Notes under the pieces: model-generated
What the model was told of the DNA's origin: nothing
The model's database searches: none
Seen by the model: only the letters and a program-made list of their open reading frames with translations
Part shown: positions 21,600 to 32,467 of the stretch, piece after piece
Numbering within the stretch: position 1 is the stretch's first letter
Layout of the letters: every line of letters starts with the position of its first letter
NCBI GenBank assembly: GCA_002221725.1
Contig: NJFT01000108.1
Span: 1-64,000 of the forward strand
Direction: 5' to 3'
Source: Scedosporium boydii
Taxonomy: Eukaryota > Ascomycota > Sordariomycetes > Microascales > Microascaceae
Length of the DNA: 64,000 bases
Made by a program: the position numbers and the translations under genes

Positions 21600-24495
21600 T
21601 TAAATAATAGTACACCCAGGATCGCGAAGACGATTTCTTGTACGAACTGTGTCGAGAGCTTCAGGTCCAAGCACTTTTGTCCGTAGCTGCAGGGTCTGCC
21701 GGTGTAGGTCCTCTGCCTCCTTATGCTTCCCCTGGTTGACCAGCGAACTCGCAAGGTTGTTCATGCTGATCAGCGTCTCGGGAGCTTCAGGTCCAAGCAC
21801 TTTTGTCCGTAGCTGCAGGGTCTGCCGATGTAGGTCCTCTGCCTCCTTATACTTCCCTAATAAAGAACTACTCGCACCGAGCTTATGTAGAACTGTCGAC
21901 TTCGCAATATCGTCCTTTACAAGATGTTGCACATCCAATGCTGCTAGAATATGCGGCCGGTATTTCATCCAGACAGTTTTGTTCTCATGCGTTGGGTAGG
22001 GTAGTACTTCGCTAAGTCGCTGAAATACCTTGGTGATATAGCCGCTTAAGTCACCTCTCTCCTTAAGCCAATTTCGCATCACTAGTCGGACAAGCCTATG
22101 CATGTAGTATGACTCCTGGTCACTGCTAGCGCTGATGAATGCGTACCCCTTCAGCGTTCCAATGGCTTCGCTCGTCTTCAATTCATCCTCTCCAGGCGGT
22201 AGGATGCTTTTCGGAATGTCCTTTTCGGCTAGGAAAGACATGAACTCGAGGTATTGTGCGGCTAGTGGCTCATTGCGGGTAATGTGTTGGAAGGAAACAA
22301 GCCATGTCGTCGCAATTGGTTTTCCGGCACCCCCATAGCTGCCTCGGTCTTCAAAGCCTTTGCTCAGAAGCTTGACAAGGTTTTCGTCACTCGACTGCCA
22401 CAAGCTTAGGTATTCTCTTATAGTTAAGCTTTTCTGCAGTATATAGGCGGTGGCTTGTCTGATAGCAAGTGGTAGATCGGCTAGCAGATCTAAGAGGCGC
22501 TGGGTGCTTTCAGAATCATTTTCTCGCATCTGACCCAGGCCTTCTAGTAATAATGTACTCGCTTCAGGTCTGGTCATTTCTTTCACCTCAATGATATTTC
22601 CTGGCCGCGTAACAAGCTTCACGGCAGCTTCATGATTCCTCGTTGTAAATAGGATGGAGCCTTTGCAGCTGGAGCTCTCCCGGGTGAACGGGAGATACTC
22701 ACATAAGGGTGCGGCGTGACCGAAGATGTCCATGTCGTCAGCATTGTCTATAACCAAGAGCCAGTCTGAAGCGCATCGACTCAACGCTGTCTTAACCAAC
22801 GACTTCAAATCTGCTTTATCATCGTCAACACCCGGTATCTCTAACGCTTGACCTATATTGCGGTAGCCATTCTCAAAAGTCGCTGCATCAACAGCAGAAA
22901 CCCAAAAGACATGACAGCTGCAATACTCTTCGTAGACACGGAAAGCAACCTCGAGTGCGATCTGGGTCTTCCCAATCCCTCCAAGACCCTTGATGGCAGT
23001 CCTTTGGTAGTCGCCCTTGCCTCTAATCGGTCGGACCTTCCCAAGAACTTGTTCTAGTATCTGCTTGCGTCCGACAAAATTTTCATTTCTCGACAATGGG
23101 ACGACCAGCTTTTGGGCACACACTCCGCTCGAAGGAAGTTTAACTAACAGAAGTTATATTTAGTAAGCACATCTAAAACTTATTGTCTATCAAAGCTACC
23201 TACTAGCGGTCTCAAAGTTCTCCACCACAAGGTTGAATTTAGGTAGAGCTTTAGGGGGGCGCCAGGGCAGCATCTGAACTTGACGTGGAAGGCCCCTTGT
23301 CTCTGATGATTGAAGACTGGAGATTGGTATGCAAGTGGTCAAAGTATCCTGTCCCGGCCTTGCCTTAGATGCTAATAGTGCTACAACTACTTTATCAATG
23401 TTCGATGATACCTCGCGTTGTTCCAAGTATCCAGTTGTATATGTGCGAACATCGCCGAGATGCTGCGACTCTTCTAGCTTAATATCGTCGAGGCCGCGAT
23501 CGACATTGAAACGGAAGTACGTTTCTTTCGCATCCTGGAACTGTTGCTGTACTCTTTCCGCAGTCTGATCAAATTTCGAGGGCTGGTCTTCGGCGAGTTG
23601 GGGAACTTGATGACACGAGCTAGGCCCGTTCCGATGCTGACAACACACGCAACCTTCCGTCCAGGAAAGTTGTAGCGCGCCTCCTTGAGGACCTGCTCGA
23701 TTGGGTTGTTGTACCCGAGACCGCCATCCACAAACTTCTCCTGCTCTCCTTCATCGCCAATTGAAATCGCGTCAAAGTATGTAGGTGCTGCAGTAGTCGC
23801 ACGGCTTGCTTCCCATATTGTGCAGTTGTACGTCCGATTTTCGCGTACACGGTAGGTTCGGAATAGCCTGGGGCCCCCTCGGGCTCTAACGTCTTGTTGT
23901 GGCATGGCGCAGACAAACCTAGACGAAGAGAGATTAGTAGGCCCGCGACCATGGCGATCAAAGGCTACGTACGTTTTACATGAAAGGTTCGGATGATCGA
24001 GCATTTTTTCCTCGCCGCGGCTATCCCCAAGCCGGTCTCGAAGGAGCGACTTTACCGCTTCTTCGAGCTTCTGTCCATCAAACCTGCTTCTTTTCAGGTA
24101 TCTTTCGACGGAGAAGACTTCCTTTGCGATCTTGACATACTCCTTCCGGGCTTCAGGTACCGGCAAACGCACGCGTCCCAGGAGGAGGGCAATCAAACTA
24201 TAAAAGAGCGGGACTTAGTTCCTCTCGTGAATACTAGCACATTTAGTATTTTGGGGTTGGCTTACCCTCCAGTAGATGTCCCACCTATGAGGTCGAAGAA
24301 GTCGGCGGGTAGAGGGTCGTCGACCATGCCTAAGTCGTTTTTGATTCTGTTCATTATCTCCTCAAGAATCAGGAGCTCAGAGAGGCCGCGGATACCCCCA
24401 CCATCTACACCAGAGTCAGGAATATGAGTGTGGAATTGCTAAATAGGACCATCATACTTACCCAAAGCTAGAAGACACAATGGTTTATCGTCCAT
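21600..24495 (-). CDS. patatin / NB-ARC / TPR NLR-like protein, apparently frameshifted
   Basis: Exons on the minus strand: 24,495-24,462; 24,404-24,266; 24,197-23,973; 23,918-23,204; 23,143-21,600; introns are 54-68 bp. The N-terminal patatin phospholipase domain has GGGIRG, the nucleophile motif GTSTGG and the catalytic DGG (FVDGGLGYNNP). The NB-ARC part has the P-loop GLGGIGKT, kinase-2 LLVIDNADD and GSILFTTRN. Two TPR units of 42 residues end the protein. In fungi such proteins are intracellular sensors that trigger a lipase-type effector in heteroallelic or defence responses. Within exon 4, at about 23,570-23,585, the frame changes between SPKTSP and QTAERVQQ, consistent with a small deletion. 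The TPR array is short and stops at AT-rich DNA, so the C-terminus may be cut. It is divergent to the second NLR at 28,703. Confidence 0.85.
21657..21908 (-). repeat. two near-identical 126-bp TPR-coding units
   Basis: The units start at 21,657 and 21,783, exactly 126 bp apart, and encode YKEAEDLHRQTLQLRTKVLG-type TPRs. The first 80 bases differ at only a few positions. Such tandem units can change number by recombination. Confidence 0.75.
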
Positions 24496-24959
24496 TTTTC
24501 CTGAGTATTCGGAGTCTTTGTATTGATGTTCAAGAAGTGGAAGAAGTGGGGAAAGAAGTGGAATAAGTGGGGAAAGAAAGTGAAAGGGCGTATTTCGGGG
24601 CTAAGGCAGTTAATTATAGATACTGAGGTACATAAGTTTAGCTGTAATTTAGCGCTGCGGCTGAAGGAAACCCCACATTGATATCTCTACGTGTCACGGG
24701 CAGTCATATAATTGGTTGGTACGTGTGTCTTTTTGTGGCATGAGTCTGTCACTACCCCGTACTAGGTCCTATTTTTATACTCATCTAAAAAGGCTTAGCG
24801 TACTCATCCTTTGTAGGGCGGGAGTCTGGTTTTTCCAAGCCTTCGCTAACCTTGAGCATCGTACTGAAGAGCCGTGGTTGGATCGCAATCGTGAGATAGG
24901 TGATGGCGGCGATCGCGCCAGGTGATCGTCCCGCCCCAGCGGTGGTCACTTCCTTCGAG
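24496..24959. other. upstream region of the minus-strand NLR
   Basis: This is the probable promoter of the NLR. At 24,533-24,590 there is a short imperfect direct repeat of GAAGTGGGGAAA-type units in about four copies. CGTGTCACGGGCAG at about 24,694 is reminiscent of an LTR start but no LTR follows. Confidence 0.35.
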
Positions 24960-25300
24960 GCGTTCTCGTTTCCGTCGTCCCACACGCCCGACAAACCCAG
25001 TTCGCGAAGCCCGTCGATCCCCTTCAGGGGGCCAACCTGTGGTGTCAGGCTGACGTGCAGCTTCCCAAGTTCCCTCCCGGCCTCTACACTCTGTATTGGG
25101 TTTGGGAGTGGCCAACATACCAGTCGAGGGACAACTCCTCGACTGTCGAGATCCTGCCCAAGTCCTACACGTCCTGCATGGACGTCAATATCACTGCTGA
25201 TGGCCCGCCTTCATCCCAACCCAACCGAGATATAGATATCTACTCTACCTCAACCTTTAAGAGCTTGACCACCTATCCCAGTGCTCCCAGTTTACCCTCT
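24960..25300 (+). pseudogene. fragment of a DUF7492-like secreted protein
   Basis: One frame reads through QGANLWCQADVQLP, PPGLYTLYWVWEWPT and SYTSCMDVNIT. The YTLYWVWEWPT...TCMDV signature is typical of the DUF7492-type fungal secreted proteins, which recall polysaccharide oxidases. The N-terminal half is absent, and the frame runs into a simple repeat and an LTR. Only the C-terminal part survives. Confidence 0.5.
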
Positions 25301-25308
25301 AGCCTAGT

Positions 25309-25385
25309 ACACCTATCAAGTTTACACCTATCAAGTCTACATCTATCAAGTCTACATTTATCAAGTCCGCACTTATTAAGTCTAG
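25309..25385 (+). repeat. 15-bp tandem repeat, about five units
   Basis: Degenerate copies of TACACCTATCAAGTC lie head to tail. In the frame of the upstream fragment they encode a repeated LSSLH. They probably arose by slippage after the coding sequence decayed. Confidence 0.6.
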
Positions 25386-25400
25386 GTACTACAAGCTTAC

Positions 25401-25595
25401 TATTACGATCCTAATACTAACTTAGGTGATATCAGGTAGGTACAGTTGGCGTCAGGGTCGAAGGTTGTCTGTTGATGGTAGAGTGAGGCAGTTAAACAGT
25501 ATTCACGAGATATTAGTGAGAAGTGCATATTCAAGTATAGGGGTGTAGTTCTACTTAAATTGACTACTGAAGAGTCTAGAAGAATATGCTAGATA
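25401..25595 (-). mobile_element. LTR family A, U5-R part, cut by a second LTR
   Basis: It begins TATTACGATCC, a changed U5 end, and runs through U5 and R to CTAGATA. There the next LTR starts and U3 is missing, so two family members lie tandemly in the same orientation. Confidence 0.75.
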
Positions 25596-26019
25596 TGTTA
25601 CGATCCTAACACTTCGGGCTCCGGTTGATCAATGGAATAGCGTAGTGTCGGGACAGTAGGTGCCTGTTAGTGGTCAAGCGAGGCAGTCGAACAGTCTTCA
25701 CAGTGATGTGGTAAGAAGTGCGTATTCAAGTGTAGGGTGTAGTTGTTACTTGAATTGACTACTGGAGAGTCTAGAAAGATGAACTAGATACATGGCAGAA
25801 CCTGTAGTTTATATAGACGTTCCCCTTTCAAGCTCTCCCAAGTAATCGGAGCTGTTCCGCTAGTAATCGGAAGTGATCACTAGACGATCGGAGTGATCAC
25901 AGGGGTGATCGCCACCGATCTTTGACTTTCTCCGCCGGACGCCTGCAAGCAGCTGCCCGCGCCTTGTAATTCTGCCGTCTGTCACCGCTCCGAGCCTGCA
26001 TAAAGGTCGGCCCGTGACA
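25596..26019 (-). mobile_element. solo LTR, family A
   Basis: TGTTACG...GTGACA, 424 bp, complete. The flanks AGATA and TCAAG are not a duplication. Its right end abuts coding sequence of a DUF3435-type gene at 26,020, whose 5' part is gone. Confidence 0.85.
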
Positions 26020-26927
26020 TCAAGAAGAGCTGCACTGGATTATGAAAAGGCTATACTCAAGCTCCACAGCGAGAAGCAACGGTCGAAGAGACTACTCCTT
26101 AAACATATCAGAAAGAGGTAGACTGTTGAACAGGCTGTGGCTGATATCGAATCTGAGCTGAATGGATGGGGATTCCCTGAACTGAAAGATGTGGATCCCG
26201 GACTACTGCAGTCCAGGGCCCAGGGACAATTGCTAAGGGCCCTAATAGCTCCTACTGAGAAGACCATTGGAGGGCAAATCCGACGATGGAACCAGGCGAT
26301 CAACACTATTATTACCTACTGCCCCATCATTGAGCTGGCTTACCGGGGTAGGCCTAAGAAGCAGGCCAGCACTAGGCCTGCCTGCCGGTCGTCTGCTTAA
26401 GCTGAAGCTAGAGCAACGCCGCCATGCCGTCATCCACAGCTTGGGCCAAGCCATCATCCTATACCGCCAAGCCATCGTCCACTACCAAGCCGCCTTACAC
26501 TACCAATCCGTCCTCCTCCACCAAGCCATCCTCCTCCACTAAGCTGTCCTCCTCCACGCCAAGCTATCCTCCACCACCAAGCTATCCTCCACCTCCAAAT
26601 TATCCTACACCGCCACATAGCAAGATAGATAAGATTATATCATCCGTCCTTGTGGCATCGTCCAAGGAAAGGACAAAGCGATGCGTCCTCTGCGTGGGTA
26701 TAGCGCTGGAGCACCAGCTGCACCCTGACGACCCTCTCTTCGATTCGCTCACCCATGAATTCTACAGTCCTGGAGATGTAACTAAACACTTTCGAAGCAA
26801 ACACTTGCAACATCTCCAACCCCACCAGAGGGTCCACTGCTGGGTTTGCAATAAATCTCTCGATAATAGGGTTCACCTCTATAGCGACATTCATCGGAGA
26901 CATAGGATCTATCTTGACAGAGGGTGA
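26020..26927 (+). pseudogene. 3' remnant of a DUF3435-type (FluG-domain) protein
   Basis: The remnant reads KLHSEKQRSKRLLLKHIRKR, a TAG stop, then TVEQAVADIESELNG and INTIITYCPIIE. After a proline-rich stretch with frame changes, the frame 26,424-26,927 reads RCVLCVGIALEHQ, GDVTKHFRSKHLQHL, VHCWVCNKSL and HIYSDIH-like text. The order (basic helix, EQ..DIE.QL, spacer, then two C2H2-like fingers with a KHF.RKHL block) is that of the C-terminal half of fungal DUF3435 proteins. DUF3435 also names the tyrosine-recombinase captains of Starship elements. The recombinase half lies beyond the LTR junction and is missing, so captain status cannot be tested here. Confidence 0.6.
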
Positions 26928-27610
26928 GAGAGACAGGGAAGGCCTGTCGGTGTCGAGGGTCGATAGCTAAAGCAAGGGAAGTAATATGTGGAGTGGTATC
27001 ACGAGGCACGAGGCCTTCATTCTCGCCACCAGTCGGTTTTAGCACAAGCAAGTTAGGGAGCGCCTTTCTAGGCCAGTTGTCCTGCCTACTTTTAGTTGTT
27101 TATTCAATTCTAGGTTTTAGGTAATCCATATAGTACTATGCCTTCTAATTGTCGTTTTCAGAGCCAGCCATATTCCCCCGCGAGGTATTGGTATCGCTCT
27201 TCCTCTCTTCTGTGGCCTGCCTTAATCTGGGTAGCGGGAAGTCCCATACCAGACTCTGATCTCATGGCTCCTGTTAATATTGAATCCGTTAGCTCTCACG
27301 GCTCTTAGATAGTTCACCATGCCTGTGTGTTGATTAAGATGACCGATGAAGGCAAAATATTTATCAAAATTGAGCAGACTTCGGGACGTGCTAATTGCGA
27401 GAGGCGCGAGCTAGAAGTACATAGACATATATAATACATTTTGACCCCTGCGTATCTAAGACAGCTATCCTTCACTGACAGTGAGGAAAGTTGAGGAGTG
27501 GAATATCGATTGTGCCGAGACCGCTATTACAGTTAACGTGTATCTCGAGACTGAGGGAGTCTCGGAAGAATATGCAACGGAAATTTGCTGCTGACGGCGT
27601 CGCATCGACC
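26928..27610. other. intergenic, nothing recognised
   Basis: No conserved frame was found. It is the 3' flank shared by the DUF3435 relic (+) and the small gene (-). Confidence 0.4.
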
Positions 27611-28000
27611 TCACCCATCAGCCTCGCAGCTGAGTGCCTCCCTCTGTCCGTGCGGACTGTCACACCTTGTCAGGCTACCTCGTTTGATTGCCTTCAACCC
27701 TTGGTGGCGCTGCGCAAAGTCGGCAGGAGTCATTGTAATCGTCAAAGGGTAGTGTTTTTCCTAGATGCGGTCAGTAGGGCAGAAGATAATGGGGCACAAG
27801 TAGAAACTTACGAGATCCTCTCTTGACCGGGGCCACGATCGGTCGTCAGGTGCAGAGGTATATTCTCGGTACCGGCTTTCATGGCCGACAGCCAGGTACA
27901 TCTTAGCTCCATACTGTCGGGAAACCTTGTCGCACCTCGCCATGAGGTTTTTAATCGCTCTCCCGAAGTTCCGGGACGACATCTTCGGCGGGTCGACCAT
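27611..28000 (-). CDS. small hypothetical protein, two exons, MADS-like appearance
   Basis: Exon 1, 28,000-27,812 (63 codons), and exon 2, 27,760-27,611, are joined by a 51-bp GTAAGT...CTAG intron in frame and give about 112 residues. The text AIKNLMARCDKVSRQYGAKM, then Y.EYTSAPDD, SWPRSREDLEKHYPL and MTPADF, resembles a group of small fungal proteins whose first part recalls the SRF/MADS helix (KK..ELS..CGA.V). I know no function. Its place between two divergent NLRs and beside a DUF3435 relic is notable. The intron and the coherent text across the splice support a real gene; expression is unknown. Confidence 0.5.
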
Positions 28001-28217
28001 GGCGAGAAAGGGGCGTATTGCGTATTGCAGCCATTGGTCATGGGCATATCTAGCGCCGCAATGTATTAAATTCTATGTCCAGTGAATGCTGCCAGTAGCA
28101 GCGGCCGCCGGAGACAAGCTGGTTACGGGTAGACAGCCGAGGGACGGCGACAGCCTACAACCAGTAACGACCCTCCGAACCCCCTTCGTCGAGAGGGCCA
28201 CCATTACCAGTAACGCC

Positions 28218-28248
<31 letters not shown>

Positions 28249-28702
28249 TAGGAATAAGCTAAGGGAATCTGAAAATACATATGGACTTAGGAAGGAGGCC
28301 AGTGGGATCATTTCAACATATCGCCGAGTGCTGGCAGTCACCTGAGACCAAAGATAATATGTCCCTAGTAAAGCTCCAAAGGCGTCCGACGAGCGGACTC
28401 GTACGCAGGAATGGCCCGTGTAACCAGGCAGCTAAGAAGACTGAGATTATTAGTGAATGATATACATACGTATGTACGCAGAACGCCTACCTTGTCGGTA
28501 TTTGGTTCCAAGCCTCACCCCTCTAATTGGCCGATTAAAGACTTTACTCGTAGAGATGAGGCGGCTGTTTACGAACGATTGGCTCTGCGTCCTCCTTCGC
28601 CCTTACCCCGCTCTTCTCCCATTCTCCCATTTCAACTGCTCTCCCCATCTCTTTCCTCTGCGCTACCTACCTGTGCTATCATCTGTACGCTGATTTTGAG
28701 TT
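28001..28702. other. intergenic with a 28-base poly-A
   Basis: This is the upstream region of the plus-strand NLR. An uninterrupted A28 at 28,218-28,245 follows CCAGTAACGCC and could be the tail of a LINE-like or retrocopied fragment or simple slippage. From 28,590 the sequence is C/T-rich, as expected near a fungal start site. Confidence 0.4.
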
Positions 28703-31700
28703 ATGACGGAACAAACTATGGCCAGCGATCAGGCATCCAGCGGTGGACCGAACCCCGTCGATCGAAGCGGGCTCTGTCTGTTGTCCTTGGACGGTGGTGG
28801 AGTTCGAGGCCTATCGGCCCTTCGCATCTTGAAGGGTATCATGACGCGACTCAATCAGGCACGTCAAGCCGAGAATCTTCCTCCTGTGAAACCTTGCGAG
28901 GTCTTTGACCTTATTGGGGGCACTAGCACTGGCGGGTGAGCAGAAAAGATGCCTTGAATACTAGCCCTAGTGCGACTGACGTGTGCAGGCTGATTGCCAT
29001 CATGCTCGGGCGACTCGAGATGGACGTTGATGAATGCATTTCAGCATTCACCCGACTCATGAGGACCACATTCGAACAAAAATTACGTCGGGCTCCATCG
29101 GATTTCCTAGGTAGAATCCAGCCTCGGTTTGATTCTACAAAGCTGAAGGACGCAATTAATGAAGTTATTACTGGGAAAGGGTTTTCTCCTGAAGATCTCT
29201 TTAATGATGGGCAACCCCGCGGTTGTAAAGTGTAAGGGAGGCCTGATATTTTATTACCTATCTACAAACTGACATAGAGTTAGCTTTGTGTGCGCTACTG
29301 CAACAGAACTGCGTGGAATCACACGACTAAGAAGCTATGACCTTCCTGCAAAGTCTAGCATCCCGGCTACTATCTGTGAGGCTGCTCTTGCTACGTCAGC
29401 TGCGACTGGATTCTTCGATCCTGTCTCTATCGGGGCACGCCATTTCGTAGATGGTGCGTTAGGGGCAAACAACCCAGTTGAGGAAGTCGAAGGAGAAGCA
29501 TCGGACATCTGGTGTTCGGAAACAGGCGATCTGAAGCCTCTGGTGAAGTGCTTTATTTCGATCGGGACGGGTAATCCTGGTAAAAAGGCGGTAGAAGACC
29601 GTCTGCTGAAATTCCTATCCAAGACTTTGAAGGATATTGCGACCGAAACAGAGGACACGGAGAGAAAGTTTATCGCGAGATGGAGGCATCATTTCGATCT
29701 GAAACGTTACTTTCGATTAAATGTTAAGCAGGGGCTCCAGGATGTTGGCTTGGCAGAATACGAAGAGCAGGGAAGGATTGAGCAGGCGACGGATGACTAC
29801 CTCGACCATCAGGAACAAGCTTTCCGCATACGAGACTGTGTAGAAAACCTCAAGGAGAAGAAAAGTGTGTATATCGAAAACTTCGCCTGAAAATTTAACC
29901 GGATTAACTACTGACTCGTCGTGTAGATAGGGCTGAGGCCAGTCTAGCAGCCGTTGTGAAAGTAAGAAAAAAGTCCCTTTACTCCGCTATGCAGAGTTAA
30001 CTTAATCTAGGAATACACCCTCAATCTCATTCGAAATCAAGCGGGTAATATACCTTCCCTACATGTAGCGACATGTAGGTATCTTCTGCAGCTATGAAGC
30101 TAACTTTGTAGAGTAACAGTCGCATTGAATGTGAAACATCACTACGTTGTCCCAGTCGACACCGTGGAATTTTATGTCCAGCGAAACGATCTATGGGAGG
30201 AGCTTGAGCGAAAGCTGCGGATACGGCATGGAAAGGGAAGCGTTCCATATGCGGTTGCCATTCACGGTTTAGGTGGTGCAGGCAAATCTCAGCTAGCACT
30301 CAAGTACGCAGAGAGCAAAAGGAATCATTACAACCCAATAATTTGGGTTGACGCAACAGATGAGGAGACTGTCCGATCTAGTTTTGAGAGATGTGCGGCA
30401 GAGATTGGACTTCTGGCCGACCGAAACGAGATGCGAGCACCGACCCCCGCTGATGATGGCGCTATCCAGATAGTGCTCAGATGGCTTCGCGACAGGAAAG
30501 AGACGGATGATGAATGGCTTGTTGTCGTTGACAATGCTGATGACTTCAGCTGGGGAATTCTAAGGATAATGCCGAAAGGGGGGCGAGGGAGTATTCTTAT
30601 CACTAGCCGGGACGAGTGGAGTACGATGCTGGTCCCAGGAGGGTGTGAGAAGATTCAGGTTGGCGATATGTCTCCTCGGGAAGGATCGATACTTCTTCTC
30701 TATCGTCTTGGCTTAGAGGTCGAATCGACTACTGAAAATATCTTAGCATGCTGCAATGAGCTGGTGCATAAGCTGGGATATCTAGCACTTGCAATTGATC
30801 TTGCCGGCGCTTATATTGGCATGGACGGGGCTCCTGAGGATGCTTTGAGACAGTATCTGGCTGACTACGATACACATCGCGACGAGCTCTTGAAATCAAA
30901 TGAGCTTCAAGGGCTAATGCCGACAGAAAAAACGGTATGGACAGTATGGGACACTACCCTTCAAAAAATAAAGAGGGAGTCGGATCATGCACATGTGCTA
31001 TTCCTGCTTCTCTCACAATTCAAGGGGACTATTATTCAGGACCAGATGTTCCGTTTGGCAGCTTTTGGCACTGCGCTTCTGGGCGACGACTTAGCTAATG
31101 AACTACCCACTGAGCACCAGCAATTTTACGCCGTGAATCAAGGGGTATGGGACGATTTTCGATACCGGCAAAGCTGCAAACTGCTACTTCGATATGGCCT
31201 ACTGCAGAGAGTGGAGGGGCGCTGGCCTGGCGTAACGATGCACCAGTTGGTTCAATGGCGGGCAATTCAGAGTGAGCAAAGCCAACAATGGCGGTGGTGG
31301 TATTTAGTATTTATACTGGCAGCATGTCTCCAGGTTAAGGAGGAGGAACACCAGCCGGAGTTCCGTCGGCACCTTATAGTGCATCTCCCAAATATTTTCG
31401 GAGTGTGCGGTGACATCGGCGAAAATATCGAAAGGCACGGAACCTTTATAAAAAATACATTAAGTACAGTCTACTATGGCGAAGGCCGATGGGAGGAGGC
31501 TGAGAAGCTAAACGTGCAGGTGATGGAGACTCGCAAGGTGAAGCTTGGGGATGATCATCCCGACACGCTCACTAGCATGGCCAACTTGGCGTCGACGTAC
31601 AGGAACCAGGGCCGATGGGAGGAGGCTGAGAAGCTAAATGTGCAGGTGATGGAGACTCGCAAGGTAAAGCTTGGGGATGATCATCCCGACACGCTCACTA

Positions 31701-31858
31701 GCATGAATAACCTAGCCTGGACCTGGAAATCGCAAGGGCGACTTGCAGATGCGCTGGCTTTGATGAGGAGCTGTGCCCATGCTCGGCAGAGAATACTAGG
31801 CCCAGAGCATCCAGATACACATTCCTCTTTAAAGGCCTTGGATAAGTGGAGTGGCTAG
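28703..31858 (+). CDS. patatin / NB-ARC / TPR NLR-like protein
   Basis: Exons 28,703-28,935, 28,989-29,231 and 29,284 onward give a patatin domain with DGGGVRG, GTSTGG and the acid motif DGA (HFVDGALGANNP), joined by in-frame introns of 53 and 52 bp. That frame ends with TGA at 29,890. An NB-ARC/TPR frame without its own ATG runs from about 30,112 to 31,858: P-loop GLGGAGKSQLAL, kinase-2 WLVVVDNADD, GSILITSRD, then three TPRs. I infer one gene with one or two short introns between about 29,870 and 30,120, but I could not fix the joins, so two genes or a break are possible. Its role is as for the divergent paralogue: an intracellular sensor with a lipase effector domain. Both catalytic motifs and the nucleotide site look intact. 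Confidence 0.85.
31484..31735 (+). repeat. two near-identical 126-bp TPR-coding units
   Basis: The units start at 31,484 and 31,610 and encode GRWEEAEKLNVQVMETRKVK-type TPRs. They differ only at scattered bases and at the unit end. A third, diverged unit follows. Confidence 0.8.
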
Positions 31859-32467
31859 AATATTATTCCTTGTTAAAATTCTTACTCTGGATGTTATTAA
31901 GTAGGACTTGGTCGCTAATTTAAATCATTGTGATTCCATAGAGATGTTGAGGTTAGGTAGCCATAGAAGGTCATATGACGTCGCCATTGATACTCCAAGG
32001 TTCGTAGACGAAACGCTGTGTGTCGCAGCGAATTTACTGACTAAGCGATGGGTCAAGTGCTAATAATGCATGTGAGTATGGTTTGTCTCTGCGTAAACCC
32101 TATACTGTGTGGCAGCAGGCGATAAATCTGTTGGCTCGCTATATACTTAGAAGTACCTTCAATGCTTGCTACTTTCGCCATATTAATACGGTAGCTTTAA
32201 GTAGTCCTGGTCCGTGCTTAGAATTTTTGAAAGAGTGTAAAGCGGAAACCGATTTCGCTCCTAGCTGTACATCATGGAGACCACAATCACCGAGACCACC
32301 TTGGTGCACCTTGGTCACACAGCCAATGCCTTCTGCCAACAAAGGTACGACGTGTCCTCCCCGGAACTTTTCCCCTTCCAATTTTTAAAGTGTATCTGCA
32401 GTGATGCTGACAAGACGAGCAGGGTAGCACCTCTACGACGTATCCGTTTTCAGGCGCTTCCAGCGAA
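31859..32467. other. intergenic, nothing recognised
   Basis: This is the 3' flank of the NLR gene. Frames at 32,083-32,388 show no domain. Confidence 0.4.
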
